NCBI RefSeq assembly: GCF_009765785.1
Contig: NZ_LMUT01000009.1
Span: forward strand, 551,187-615,186
From: Granulicella sp. L46
GTDB lineage: Bacteria > Acidobacteriota > Terriglobia > Terriglobales > Acidobacteriaceae
Length of the DNA stretch: 64,000 nucleotides
Reading direction: 5' to 3'
Position 1 is the first letter of the stretch. Every line of letters starts with the position of its first letter. The notes beneath the pieces are model-generated. The model was not told the origin of the DNA, made no database searches, and saw only the letters and a list, made by a program, of their open reading frames with translations. Positions 1-9,930 of this stretch are shown here, one piece after another. Position numbers and translations under genes: made by a program.

Positions 1-411
1 GTGAGCGTGGGCTGAGTGGATCGGTCATCCGGAAGAGTGGATGGAACGGGCGCTCCAGAAGGAAACAAAGCATCCGAAGCAGATGACATAGCGCAGACGA
101 AGCACCTCCAGCCAAAAGGGGGCGTCAGGAAATGTGCGATGTCACGCGTGTGGTTTATCGCGGAGTGCTTTGCGGTACGAATACGGGCTTGGGAAACGGG
201 CCCGGGATTTCGATGGGGTTTTCGCGAGGCATGTAGGCCGCACCGCATCGGGACAAATGCAATGGATGGATGCAGTGGCAGCAAACGAAGGCGCCGATTG
301 AGACGCTGTCTGGATTTATCTGCGGAAAGGACAGCAGGAGAGCTAGAACGGCATTCAACGTGCAGCAGCAATTAAGGCTGAGTAGGCGCTTTTGAGTTGA
401 GGTAAGGCACG
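1..411. other. Upstream region without a convincing gene
   Basis: The first five codons of frame 1 (ending in TGA at 13-15) could be the tail of a gene that starts outside the window, but this cannot be judged from five codons. An open frame at 16-375 has no recognisable domain, a random-looking Arg/Gly/Cys-rich composition and no good ribosome binding site, so I do not call it. The rest is presumably the 5' flank and promoter region of the diguanylate cyclase at 412. I see no cyclic-di-GMP riboswitch core in it. Confidence 0.4.
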
Positions 412-2103
412 ATGCAGGGTCCGATCGTCGATCTCGTACTGTTGTTGCTGCTGATCCTGTTCTTCGGATTGCAGCAGCGGCGTCGTCCGCAGGTCTACTT
501 TCGGTTCTGGTTTGTGGGCTGGATCTTTGTCTTCTTGAGCTACGTGGCATGGTTTATACAGGCGAGGGAAACGAACTTCCAGCCGCTGCAGAATGCGGAG
601 TGCTTCGACTTTCTGTTGCTGGGCGTGCTGACGTTCCTGATGTCGCTGCTGGCGAAGGAGCATGGGACGCGCAAGATTATCCTGTGCGGGTTGGCCCTGG
701 CCGCGGCCTCGATGGTGATTGTCGATACGCGAGAGTTCATGGCGATTCCGCCGCTGGTGCTGGCATCTGGAGTTCTGCTGGCCGAGGTTATCGGGTTTTC
801 TATCGCGTTCATGCTGATCCCCAAGCGGTGGCCGCGCAGGCGCTACGGGGTTCTGGCGATCTGCGTGGTGTATGGATCGGCGTTGACGGCGTATGCGTGG
901 CTGACGCCCGCGACGAACCTTGATCAATGCGTGGTGGTGGAGGTGCTGCTGTGCGCGGCGGTGATGTATGCGGGTTCGGCGGGCAGGCGTGGTGTTTCGG
1001 GGTGGGCAGGGACAGTGGGGTTTGCGGCGTGGGCAGGATTCTACCTGCTGAAGATGCATCCGGGGAATCCGGCGTGGCTGAAGATCGGGCTGGCCGAGTT
1101 CTGGAATTTTCCGAAGTACTTTGTCGGCTTCTCGATGATCCTCAAGGTGTTTGAAGAGACCGCTGACGACAAGGCGCGGATGGCGGAGACGTTCCGCGAT
1201 CTGTATGAGGACTTCCGGCTGTTGTATGACACGCATCCGCATCCGATGTGGATCTGCAATGAGTCGAGAGGACGGTTTCTGACGGCGAATGAGGCGGCCA
1301 CCAAGGAGTATGGGTACAGCATCGCGGAGTTTCAGGGGATGACGATGTCCGAGCTGGAACTGCCTCACGACCCGGAGGCCGAAGAGGTGGACAGCGTGCT
1401 GGGCGAGCCGGCCGAGGGCGTGCGTGTGCGGCATCAGCACAAGGACGGCCGCGTGGTGTGGGTGAACATGGTGGAGCGGGAGATCGTGTACCTGGGGCAG
1501 GAGGCGCGGCTGGTGATTGCGCGCAATATTACGGAGCGGTTGAAGCTGGATCGCGAACTCTCTTTCCGCGCGCAGCATGATGTTCTGACGGGACTGCCCA
1601 ACCGGCAACTGCTGGAGGAGCGTTTGGAGCAGTGCCTGCAATCCTGCCGTGTGGAAGAGCGGCGGGCCGCAGTGCTGACGATTGACGTGGACCACTTCAA
1701 GCTGATCAACGACACCTATGGACATTTGGTGGGCGACGAATGCCTGAAGGAAGTGGCGGCGCGGTTGAAGAGCAAGATTCGCAAGGTGGACACGATTGCG
1801 CGGACGGGGGGCGAGGAGTTTACGGCCGTGGTGAGCGGGTTGAATAAGGCCTCGGATGCGGAGAAGGTGGCGGCGAGCCTGATGCGGGTGTTTGAGGCGC
1901 CGGTGGAGTTGCCGTTTGGGGCGCTGGGTGTGACGGTGAGTGTGGGTGTGGCGGTGTATCCGGACGACGCGGTCGATTCGACGACGTTGCGCCGGCTGTC
2001 GGATGAGGCGATGTATCGGGCCAAGCGTGCGGGCAGAAATCGGGCAGCGTATTCAGGGGAGAAGACGACGGTGCTGGACTTCAAGAAGCCAGAGGCGAGC
2101 TAG
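412..2103 (+). CDS. Membrane PAS-GGDEF diguanylate cyclase
   Basis: Predicted to make cyclic-di-GMP from two GTP at the inner membrane. Residues 1 to about 245 hold several hydrophobic segments (starting near 5, 30, 62, 88, 110, 145 and 170) separated by short basic or acidic loops, so this is a polytopic sensor region I cannot assign to a named domain. A PAS domain follows at about 262-375 and a GGDEF domain at about 385-550. The active-site signature is GGEEF at 466-470, an accepted active variant, inside RTGGEEF. The 563-residue length is usual for this architecture. The next gene encodes a c-di-GMP phosphodiesterase-type protein in the same direction 427 bp away, which suggests a make/break pair. 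The ligand of the sensor part is unknown. Confidence 0.93.
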   Translation: MQGPIVDLVLLLLLILFFGLQQRRRPQVYFRFWFVGWIFVFLSYVAWFIQARETNFQPLQNAECFDFLLLGVLTFLMSLLAKEHGTRKIILCGLALAAASMVIVDTREFMAIPPLVLASGVLLAEVIGFSIAFMLIPKRWPRRRYGVLAICVVYGSALTAYAWLTPATNLDQCVVVEVLLCAAVMYAGSAGRRGVSGWAGTVGFAAWAGFYLLKMHPGNPAWLKIGLAEFWNFPKYFVGFSMILKVFEETADDKARMAETFRDLYEDFRLLYDTHPHPMWICNESRGRFLTANEAATKEYGYSIAEFQGMTMSELELPHDPEAEEVDSVLGEPAEGVRVRHQHKDGRVVWVNMVEREIVYLGQEARLVIARNITERLKLDRELSFRAQHDVLTGLPNRQLLEERLEQCLQSCRVEERRAAVLTIDVDHFKLINDTYGHLVGDECLKEVAARLKSKIRKVDTIARTGGEEFTAVVSGLNKASDAEKVAASLMRVFEAPVELPFGALGVTVSVGVAVYPDDAVDSTTLRRLSDEAMYRAKRAGRNRAAYSGEKTTVLDFKKPEAS

Positions 2104-2530
2104 CAAACCCCCCAAGGTGTGTACGGTGGGGAGGATTGGAAGCTTGAGGGATGCAGAGGGCGTTTGCAAACTGGGATCCGATGAGCGCCTTTCTGAATGT
2201 GCGAATGAACTATTTTGTATGAAATGACGTACAGTCTAGTGAATCAATAGACACCCAAAGCTGCTGTTTTCAAACGCTTGACGGCGATTGAGACCATGGC
2301 AGATCGGCTCTGGTATAACCAAACACGGACAATGATGTATCCCTGGACGCTGCGGGTAGCGGAAGTTCGTTGTTATTGATACCGGGGATTCGTTCAAGCA
2401 GAACAGGAGAGGCATCACGGTAGAGGGTGCCGCCTGAGTGCAAGGGCCGACCGAAAAATACGACCTCAACAGGTATGGGACTTCCCAGCCAGCTTGATTG
2501 AGTGATGCGGATTCTTAAGGCAAGCTCAAG
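2104..2530. other. Intergenic region between the two c-di-GMP genes
   Basis: 427 bp with no supportable gene. The open frames across it on the minus strand are shadows of the flanking coding DNA. The length suggests that the EAL gene has its own promoter rather than being cotranscribed. A TATAAC near 2314 could be a -10 element, but no well-spaced -35 partner was found, so no promoter is called. No terminator-like hairpin with a T tract was seen after the cyclase stop. Confidence 0.4.
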
Positions 2531-4723
2531 ATGGATGGAATAGCTAACTTTTTTTCTGTCGTACCGAATCCGATGGTCCTGGTAAACACGCAAGGCATCG
2601 TGGTGCTTGCGAATGAGCGCGTGTGCAATCTGTTTGGGTATGACGAGGGCGCGCTGACGGGGAAGGCGGTAGCGGATCTCATTCCGGAACGCTTTCGGGA
2701 ATCGCATCTGAAGTTGCTGACGACGTATTTTCAGGCACCGCACGTGCGTGAGATGGGGATTGGGATGGAGCTGACCGGGCTCCACAAAGATGGATCTGAA
2801 TTTCCGGTGGAAGTGAGTTTGAATCCGTACGGGGAGAAGGACGCGGTCTACACGCTGGCGTCGGTGCGGGCGATCAAGGAGCGCAGGGCGACGGAGATCA
2901 GGATTCGCCATCTGAACCGGATCCTGGCGATGCAGAGCCGGATGCATGCGTTGATTGTGCGTGTGCATGACCGCGAAGAGCTGTTTCGTGAGGCGTGCCG
3001 CATTGCGGTGGAGGCGGGCGCGTTCACCATGGCCTGGATCGGGCTGGTGGATCCAGAGACTTCGCAGATACAGGTGGTTGCGAGTCATGGCGCGCGCGCG
3101 AAGGAGTACCTGACAGATATTGAGGCCGAGGTACCGCTTTCGGCAGGGCCTGCAGGGACTGCAATCACCGAGAACCGGCCGGTGTGGATACAAAACCCGG
3201 AGGACCAAGAACTCGACACCCCATGGCACCGACATGGGAAGGGTTTTGGCTGGAGTTCGATGGCAACGTTGCCCCTGCATCGAGCGGGTGTGCCGATCGG
3301 CGCGCTGGTACTGTATGCGGGCGAGATTGGCGCATTCGACGAAGAGGAAGAGCGGCAGCTGATGGAGCTGGCGGCGAATCTTTCGTTCGCGATCGACCAT
3401 ATCGAGAAGGAGCGCAAGCTCAACTACCTGGCCTACTACGATGTGCTGACCGGGCTGGCGAATCGCACGCTGTTTCTTAATCGCGTGACGCATTACCTGC
3501 GCAGCGCGGTGAGCGGACGCAAGAAGCTTGCCGTGTTCCTGATTGATCTTGATCGGTTCAAGAATATTAACGACAGCCTTGGGCAGTTGGCAGGCGATAA
3601 ATTGCTCAGGCAGGTAGCCAAGTGGCTGACGCGCGAAGTAGGCGACGCGAATCTGCTGGCGCGGCTGGATGCCGATCACTTTGCGGTGGTGATTCCTGAG
3701 ATTGGGCAGGAAGATGACGTGGCGCTGCTGGTGGAGGGATGGATGAAGGCGCTGCGCGATCATCCGTTTGGGGTGAAGACGGCGACGTTCCGGATCAGCG
3801 GGAAGGTCGGGATTTCGATGTATCCGGAGGATGGGTCGAACGCGGATACGCTATTCAAGCACGCGGAGGTAGCGCTGAAGCAGGCGAAGGCCAGCCGCAA
3901 TCGATACCTGTTCCACACGCCGAAGATGACGGAGATGATGGCGGGCAAGTTTGTGCTGGAGAATCAGCTGCGCCAGGCGTTGGATAAGCACGAGTTCATG
4001 CTGCACTATCAGCCCAAGATGAACATGGCGAGCGGTAAGCTGACGGGCGCGGAGGCGTTGATTCGGTGGAACGATCCGCGCACAGGGTTGGTGCCGCCGG
4101 GCCGCTTTACGCCGATGCTGGAAGAGACTGGGCTGATCTACGAGGTGGGGCGCTGGGCGCTGGGACAGGCGATCGAGGATTACCTGCGCTGGCGGCGGTC
4201 CGGGCTGCCGGCGGTGCGCATCGCGGTGAATGTTTCGCCGCTACAGTTGCGCAATCGTCACTTCATCGGGGACATCGAACGGGCGATTGGCAGTGATCGC
4301 GATGCGGCGGCCAGCCTGGAGCTCGAGATCACCGAAGGCCTCATCATGGAGGACGTGGACTATAGCATCGCGACGCTGCGTGCGATCCGCGCGATGGGTG
4401 TGAGCATTGCGATTGATGACTTCGGCACGGGATTTAGCTCGCTCAGTTATCTTTCGAAGCTGCCGCTGGATACGCTGAAGATTGATCGCACGTTTGTGTC
4501 GGACCTGACGGAGGCGCCGGAGGGGTTGGCGCAGGTGTCCACGATCATTAATTTGGCGCACTCGCTAAACCTGAAGGTGGTGGCTGAAGGAGTGGAGACG
4601 GCGGAGCAGGCGCGGCTGTTGAAGATGCTGGGTTGCAACGAGATGCAGGGGTTTTATCTGAGCAAACCGCTGCCGGGGAATCTGTTTGAGTCGCGCTATC
4701 TTTCTCCGTATCACGCAGGCTGA
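2531..4723 (+). CDS. PAS-GAF-GGDEF-EAL cyclic-di-GMP phosphodiesterase
   Basis: Predicted soluble c-di-GMP phosphodiesterase of 730 residues. Order: PAS (about 8-125), GAF (about 140-290), GGDEF (about 300-465), EAL (about 480-720). The EAL domain keeps the family's key parts: the EAL motif near 508 (GAEALIRW), AVNVSP, the Glu in LEITEG, DDFGTGFSS near 627, LKIDRTF, AEGVET and MQGFYLSKPL, so hydrolysis of c-di-GMP is expected. The GGDEF signature is replaced by LDADHF, so cyclase activity is unlikely and that domain probably acts as a GTP-sensing or structural module. There is no membrane segment. The ATG lies after a weak purine-rich stretch. It probably opposes the cyclase upstream. Confidence 0.93.
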   Translation: MDGIANFFSVVPNPMVLVNTQGIVVLANERVCNLFGYDEGALTGKAVADLIPERFRESHLKLLTTYFQAPHVREMGIGMELTGLHKDGSEFPVEVSLNPYGEKDAVYTLASVRAIKERRATEIRIRHLNRILAMQSRMHALIVRVHDREELFREACRIAVEAGAFTMAWIGLVDPETSQIQVVASHGARAKEYLTDIEAEVPLSAGPAGTAITENRPVWIQNPEDQELDTPWHRHGKGFGWSSMATLPLHRAGVPIGALVLYAGEIGAFDEEEERQLMELAANLSFAIDHIEKERKLNYLAYYDVLTGLANRTLFLNRVTHYLRSAVSGRKKLAVFLIDLDRFKNINDSLGQLAGDKLLRQVAKWLTREVGDANLLARLDADHFAVVIPEIGQEDDVALLVEGWMKALRDHPFGVKTATFRISGKVGISMYPEDGSNADTLFKHAEVALKQAKASRNRYLFHTPKMTEMMAGKFVLENQLRQALDKHEFMLHYQPKMNMASGKLTGAEALIRWNDPRTGLVPPGRFTPMLEETGLIYEVGRWALGQAIEDYLRWRRSGLPAVRIAVNVSPLQLRNRHFIGDIERAIGSDRDAAASLELEITEGLIMEDVDYSIATLRAIRAMGVSIAIDDFGTGFSSLSYLSKLPLDTLKIDRTFVSDLTEAPEGLAQVSTIINLAHSLNLKVVAEGVETAEQARLLKMLGCNEMQGFYLSKPLPGNLFESRYLSPYHAG

Positions 4724-4877
4724 TGGGGCTGCATCGAGCAGGTCGAGGGCCAGTGTGGGGACGTATCGCCTGAGGAACCCGGTGGAAAAAATTCAGCTTC
4801 TATTGTTGTAGCGGTTATTGTGCATTTGCGTTGCACGAGCATGCTTTAGGCAGGTTAGGACATCTGCGGGGGAACGC

Positions 4878-6077
4878 ATGCAAATGCAATCGAAGGTTAC
4901 GAGCCAATGGAAGCAGCCACTCGCGACCCAAGAGTTTACGACCGGGGTCTCGCTGCACAGCCACACGAGCGTGTCGGAAGAGACGCTCGGGTTCATCCAC
5001 GCAATGTTTGTGGTGATGCCCGGGTTGAAGCGGGTTTTTGACTTCTACGCGGACCGTAGCGCGCGGTATGGCGTGACGCTGGATTATGCGCGTGCCAACT
5101 GGCGGCCGCCACTGCAACCCAAGATGGCGTATGACCTCGAGTCGAAGCAGATTCAGCGGCTGGGGATGAACTCGCTTGTGTCGATCACGGACCATGACAC
5201 GATCGAAGCGCCGATGCTGCTGCGGACGGTGCCATCGTCGCGGCATATTCCGGTGAGCGTGGAATGGTCGGCGCCGTTTGGCCGGACAATCTTTCACCTG
5301 GGGATTCATAACATCCCGAGCCGCGATGGCATGGAGTGGATGCGGCGGTTCGAGGAGTACACGGCCGCTGCTGAGGCACGGCTGGCCACCCCGCAGCAGG
5401 GAACGGCCGAGATGGATGCGCGGCTGTTGAGCATGCTGCGCGAGTTGCACGAGAGTCCGCAGGTGCTGATCGTGTTCAACCATCCGCTGTGGGATCTGCA
5501 CAAGGTTGGGCCGATGCATCAGGCCGAGGTGCTGCGGTTTCTGCGCGAGGCGGGGCGGACGATTCATGCGATCGAACTGAACGGGCTGCGGCATGTGCGC
5601 GAGAATCGCGATGCGGCGCAACTGGCGAAGGAGACGGGACACCTGGTGATCTCGGGCGGCGACCGGCATGGGCTGGAGCCGAACGCGAATATCAACCTCA
5701 CGTCGGCTGCGAGCTTTACGGAGTTCGTGGAAGAGATTCGGGTGGATCGCGTGAGCCATGTGCACTTCATGCCGCAGTATCAGGAGCGTTGGGAGCAGAG
5801 AATCTTCCGCTCGACGCTGAATGCGGTCACCGACTTTCCTGAGTTCATGCCGGGCTGGCAGCGGTGGGATGAGCGTGCGTTTCATCCGGATAAGGATGGC
5901 GTGATGCGGTCGTTTTCGGAGCTGTGGCCCCGAGGGCACGCGCCGCGGTTGCTCCGCGGAGCAATCCAGGTGGTGCGACTGGGTGGGGTGCGCGGGCTTT
6001 CTGCTCCGCTCAGCCTCGCGTTCCCGGGGGTAAACAGGCTGGAGCGGGAGATGAGCGTGGGAGCGGAGTGGGTGTAA
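4878..6077 (+). CDS. PHP-like metal-dependent phosphoesterase family protein
   Basis: Resembles the PHP (polymerase and histidinol phosphatase) metallohydrolase fold. Visible metal-ligand-type motifs are HSHTSVSE near residue 28, TDHDT near 104, VFNHPLWD near 200 and GGDRHG near 260, in the order expected for PHP domains. The first motif ends SEE rather than the usual SD. Substrate unknown. The ATG at 4878 is preferred because GGGGGA lies just upstream; an in-frame ATG at 4818 adds 20 residues with no such site. The C-terminal part (after about 300) is a basic, less recognisable region with no predicted membrane span. It is followed by a purine repeat and a strong terminator, so the transcript ends here. 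Confidence 0.75.
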   Translation: MQMQSKVTSQWKQPLATQEFTTGVSLHSHTSVSEETLGFIHAMFVVMPGLKRVFDFYADRSARYGVTLDYARANWRPPLQPKMAYDLESKQIQRLGMNSLVSITDHDTIEAPMLLRTVPSSRHIPVSVEWSAPFGRTIFHLGIHNIPSRDGMEWMRRFEEYTAAAEARLATPQQGTAEMDARLLSMLRELHESPQVLIVFNHPLWDLHKVGPMHQAEVLRFLREAGRTIHAIELNGLRHVRENRDAAQLAKETGHLVISGGDRHGLEPNANINLTSAASFTEFVEEIRVDRVSHVHFMPQYQERWEQRIFRSTLNAVTDFPEFMPGWQRWDERAFHPDKDGVMRSFSELWPRGHAPRLLRGAIQVVRLGGVRGLSAPLSLAFPGVNRLEREMSVGAEWV

Positions 6078-6081
6078 GGCA

Positions 6082-6113
6082 GGGGATAGGGGATAGAGTG
6101 TAGAGGATAGGGA
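6082..6113 (+). repeat. Purine-rich period-7 tandem repeat after a stop codon
   Basis: About four to five imperfect 7-bp units (GGGGATA, GGGGATA, GAGTGTA, GAGGATA, GGGAAAG) begin 4 bp after the stop of the PHP-like gene and just before its terminator. A related purine-rich repeat lies across the stop codon at 15042. Function unknown. Confidence 0.6.
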
Positions 6114-6121
6114 AAGACCCA

Positions 6122-6149
6122 AGGGCGCGGCTTCGGCTGCGTCCTTTTT
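6122..6149 (+). terminator. Rho-independent terminator of the PHP-like gene
   Basis: A 10-bp stem (AGGGCGCGGC with GCTGCGTCCT, two G-U pairs) closed by a TTCG tetraloop is followed directly by TTTTTG. It lies 45 bp after the stop at 6077. This is a textbook intrinsic terminator on the plus strand. Confidence 0.88.
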
Positions 6150-6339
6150 GCGTTTGGGGATGCTTGCGGGCGTGGGTGGGGAATTTGAGCGTTGGGCGTT
6201 AATCGCCGAACGGCGCTGTGATATCCGACACATACGGTCTGAGTTATATGGGACTACGGTGGTCGTATATCGCAATGGCGCTTGTTTAGCGGGTTGCGGC
6301 ACCAAACGCTGACCGATTGGTGAGGAAGGTTTTAGAGCA

Positions 6340-9300
6340 ATGTGCAGGGTCGCGAAGAGTGTTGGGTTGATTTTGGGATTGTGTTCGGTTGTGGGAATTC
6401 GTGGGCAGAATGTCGAGGTAACTGAGATTGCAAAGCCGGACCGGGTGTGGGTGTCGGGTGTGGTGGTGGACGCTTCGGGTGCGGGCATTGGGCAGTCGGA
6501 GTTGGTGTTGGAGCGTGGGGGCGCGGAGGTTGCGGAGGCCAAGGCGAGTGCGGCGGGGCGGTTCGAGGTGCCGCTGCCGGAGGGGATCGCGTCGGGCGCG
6601 GAGGGAGCGTGTTCGCTGGTGGTGACGGCGGCGGGATTTGAGCCCAGCACCACGCCGGTAGCCTGCGGAGCGGAGGGGCGGGCACTGACGATTCAGTTGG
6701 GGGTGGCGAGAGCGTCGGAGCAAGTGGAGGTGGAGGGCGACGCGGCGGGTGGGGATGTTGAGCCGAACGAGACGCAACTGGGGTCGGTGCTGAACCGGCA
6801 GCAGATGGCGAGCGTGCCGCTGAATGGGCGAAGCTTTACGGATTTGCTGGCGCTGACGCCGGGGGTGGTTCCGCAGAGCTCGACGCAACCGAACGCGGTG
6901 GTGATGAGTGGCGTGGCGAGCACGCCGCCGTCGGGTGATTTGGATATTGGCGCGCTGAGCGTGAGTGGGCAGCGCGAGACGCAGAATGCGTTTCGGGTGA
7001 ACGCCGCGAATGTGCAGGAAGACGAGAACATGGGCGTGGCAGTGGTGCCGACGCTGGACTCGATTTCTGATTTGGAGGTGCTGACGAGCGAGTTCGACGC
7101 GAAGCTGGGAAACCAGAGTGGTGGACAGATTTCGGTGACGACGCGCAGTGGGGGCGACCGCCTGCATGGGAGTGTGTATGACTATTTTCGGAACACGGCG
7201 CTGGATGCGCGGAATTACTTTTCGCTGACGCGTGCGCCATTTCATCAGCAGATGTTTGGTGGGACGATTGGAGGGCCGGTGCCGCGGGCGAAGAACCTGT
7301 TTTTCTTTGGCGACTACCAGGGGACTCGGCAGACGCAGGGCGTGGATACCGGGTTGATTGCGGTGCCGACGGTGGCGGACCGCGCGGGGAATTTGTCCGA
7401 CCAGAGCGCGGCGCTGACTGGGTCGGTCAGCGGGCCTTACTTTGCGCAGTTGCTGAGTAGCAAGCTGGGGTATGCGGTTGCGCAGGGTGAGCCGTATTAC
7501 TCGGCGAGTTGTACGGCGGCAAATGCGCAGTGCGTGTTTCCGGGCGGGGTGATTCCGCAGAGTGTGTTTTCAGCACCGGCGCAGCATTTGCTGCAGTACA
7601 TTCCGCAGCCGAATGCGGGAAGTGGAACGTTCTCGACGTCTACGTATGCGCAGACGGTGCGGGACGATAAGGGCTCGGTGCGGGTCGATCGGGAGACGCG
7701 GTGGGGTGCGTTGATGGGGTACTACTTTCTCGACGATTACTCGCTGCTGAATCCGTATCCGACCGGACAGGGGGGAGCGACGGTGCCGGGATTTAATGCG
7801 CAGACGAATGGGCGTGCGCAGTTGGTGGCGGTGAATCTCCAAACCGTGATGGGTGCGACGGGAACCAATCTGGCGCATGTGAGTTATATGCGGAACGCTG
7901 CGGCGGCGGGACAGCCGCGCGGCGGTGTGGGTGTGTCGCTGGCGTCACAGGGATTTGTTACGGGCGAGGGCACGTCGGGGATTGTGCCGCTGCTGCCGGA
8001 TATTGAGGGCGTGGCGAATGTGATCTTCAACGGCTACACGATGGGTGTGGATGTCACGAGTTTGTACCAGGCGGAGAACACGTTTGAGGTTGGCGACGAC
8101 ATGAGCCGAACTATAGGTCAGCATGTGATTTCATTTGGCGCTGACTTTCATGCCGACCAGATCAACACGCATCCGACGGTCTATGACAACGGAAGCTTTT
8201 CGTTTACGGGGAGCGAGACGGGTTCGGATTTCGCGGACTTTCTGCTGGGGATCGATTCAAGTTACACGCAGGGTCAAGGGCAAAAGTTTTATAACCGGAA
8301 TCACTACCTTGGCTTGTATGGGCAGGATAGCTGGAGGGTGAGTCCGCAGTTGACGCTGAACTATGGGCTGCGCTGGGATGTGCTGCCGCCATGGTCGGAG
8401 AAATTCAACCAATTGCAGACGCTGAATCCGGACGAGCAGTCGCTGGTGTTTCCGAATGCGCCGAAGGGGATTTTGTTTCCGGGTGATCCGGGAGTGCCGA
8501 CCACTCTCTCGCCAACGCGATACGGAAATGTCGCGCCGCGGGTCGCAGCTTCGTGGGCACCGAAGGCGAGGCCGGGTGCGCTTGCATGGATGCTGGGAGC
8601 TCCGGGAGCTACGCTGGTGAAGGCAGGCTATGGGGTGTACTACAGCGCGTTCGAAGGTTTGTCGGCTGGCATCATGAGCGGCAATCCGCCGTATGGTTTC
8701 ACCGACACGAGTGCGGCGCCGACGCTGTTCAACGAGCCGTTTGTGACGGCGGCGACGGGCGTCAGTGTGGGGCAGCGGTTTCCGTTGCAGACCGTGGCGT
8801 ATGGAGCCTCGCAGACGCATCCAAACACGAGCGTGAACTGGGCGAACTTCGAGCCGCTCGACGGCATTCCCGCGTTTGCGATGAACAACGTGACGCCGTA
8901 TGCGGAGAACTACAGCGTGTCGGTGGAGCGCGAGGTCGGCGCGCATACGGTGGTCAGCGCGGGGTATGTGGGGACGCAGGCGCATCATCTTTTAGTTATT
9001 CAAGAAGTGAACCCGGGTGATCCGGCGGCGTGTTTGGCGCTGAGTACGCCGGCCAGCGTGGCGTCGGGGTCGGCTACGTGCGGGCCGTTCGGCGAGAGCA
9101 GCACGTATACGACGGCGGCGGGGAAGGTGGTACAGGGGACGCGCACGGATTTCGGGCCGGCGTTCGGCAGCGTAAATCTGCAGCGAACGATTGCGAACTC
9201 GCACGACAATGCGCTGGAGGTAAGTGTGAAGCACTCGACGCGCACGCTGTTTTTGCAGGTGGGATATACGTGGAGCAAGTCGATTGATCAGTCGTCGAGT

Positions 9301-9930
9301 TTGGCGGAGGCGGTGTACCCGAATGTGCCTGGACTGAGCAATGCGGGGATGAGTCGCGCGCTTTCGGCGTTTGATCTGACGCAGAACTTTGTGGCGACGT
9401 ATCGGTACACGCTGCCGCTGGGGAGCATGTGGAAGGGGCATGCTCGGTTGACGGAGGGTTGGAATGTGTCGGGGCTGACGCGGTTCAGCACGGGATTTCC
9501 GGTGACGCTGCTGAATAACAATGACACGTCGTTGCTGGGGACGCAGCCGAACGGCATCAACAACAATGGCATCGATGAGCCGGAGGTTGCGGTGGGTGAT
9601 ATGCAAGTAAATCATCGGCCGGGGACCGGCGGGTACGCGTTCAATACGAATTTGTTTTCGCTGCCGGCACTGGGGACGCTGGGCAATGCGCGACGGCGGT
9701 TCTTCTATGGCCCGGGCGCGGAGAACACCGACCTCGCGCTGGAGAAGACGACTCAGCTGCGCAAGGGCATGTCGCTAGATTTGCGCGCGGAGGCGTTCAA
9801 TGTGTTCAACCACGGACAGTTCTTTGGGCCTGCGGCGGTGAGCGGAAATATTTCGAGCACGAACTTTGGGCAGGTGCAGAGCTCGTCGAGCCCGCGACTG
9901 ATGCAGCTGGCGGCGCGATTCACGTTCTAA
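6340..9930 (+). CDS. Oar-like TonB-dependent outer membrane receptor
   Basis: 1196-residue outer membrane beta-barrel of the acidobacterial Oar-like/CarboxypepD_reg TonB receptor group. A signal peptide (1 to about 22) is followed by a carboxypeptidase-regulatory-like beta-sandwich (about 35-125, VSGVVVDASGAGIGQSELV), a plug-type region (about 140-260, containing SVPLNGRSFTDLLALTPGV), and a long barrel that ends in LAARFTF; a terminal Phe is the usual signal for barrel assembly. The substrate cannot be read from sequence; in this group it is often oligosaccharide or peptide uptake or adhesion. The start has a good GAGGAAGG site. The stop is directly abutted by the stop of the converging FG-GAP protein gene. 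It is not next to tonB, exbB or a polysaccharide utilisation set. Confidence 0.93.
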   Translation: MCRVAKSVGLILGLCSVVGIRGQNVEVTEIAKPDRVWVSGVVVDASGAGIGQSELVLERGGAEVAEAKASAAGRFEVPLPEGIASGAEGACSLVVTAAGFEPSTTPVACGAEGRALTIQLGVARASEQVEVEGDAAGGDVEPNETQLGSVLNRQQMASVPLNGRSFTDLLALTPGVVPQSSTQPNAVVMSGVASTPPSGDLDIGALSVSGQRETQNAFRVNAANVQEDENMGVAVVPTLDSISDLEVLTSEFDAKLGNQSGGQISVTTRSGGDRLHGSVYDYFRNTALDARNYFSLTRAPFHQQMFGGTIGGPVPRAKNLFFFGDYQGTRQTQGVDTGLIAVPTVADRAGNLSDQSAALTGSVSGPYFAQLLSSKLGYAVAQGEPYYSASCTAANAQCVFPGGVIPQSVFSAPAQHLLQYIPQPNAGSGTFSTSTYAQTVRDDKGSVRVDRETRWGALMGYYFLDDYSLLNPYPTGQGGATVPGFNAQTNGRAQLVAVNLQTVMGATGTNLAHVSYMRNAAAAGQPRGGVGVSLASQGFVTGEGTSGIVPLLPDIEGVANVIFNGYTMGVDVTSLYQAENTFEVGDDMSRTIGQHVISFGADFHADQINTHPTVYDNGSFSFTGSETGSDFADFLLGIDSSYTQGQGQKFYNRNHYLGLYGQDSWRVSPQLTLNYGLRWDVLPPWSEKFNQLQTLNPDEQSLVFPNAPKGILFPGDPGVPTTLSPTRYGNVAPRVAASWAPKARPGALAWMLGAPGATLVKAGYGVYYSAFEGLSAGIMSGNPPYGFTDTSAAPTLFNEPFVTAATGVSVGQRFPLQTVAYGASQTHPNTSVNWANFEPLDGIPAFAMNNVTPYAENYSVSVEREVGAHTVVSAGYVGTQAHHLLVIQEVNPGDPAACLALSTPASVASGSATCGPFGESSTYTTAAGKVVQGTRTDFGPAFGSVNLQRTIANSHDNALEVSVKHSTRTLFLQVGYTWSKSIDQSSSLAEAVYPNVPGLSNAGMSRALSAFDLTQNFVATYRYTLPLGSMWKGHARLTEGWNVSGLTRFSTGFPVTLLNNNDTSLLGTQPNGINNNGIDEPEVAVGDMQVNHRPGTGGYAFNTNLFSLPALGTLGNARRRFFYGPGAENTDLALEKTTQLRKGMSLDLRAEAFNVFNHGQFFGPAAVSGNISSTNFGQVQSSSSPRLMQLAARFTF

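Noticed and set aside
16..375. 119-codon plus-strand open frame at the window start
   Set aside because: No ribosome site, no domain and random-looking composition.
355..1725. Long minus-strand open frame opposite the diguanylate cyclase
   Set aside because: His/Arg/Gln-rich, no domain; the plus strand encodes a clear PAS-GGDEF protein. Same reason for the long antisense frames at 2270-3763, 4815-6653, 41373-42389 and 58188-59774.
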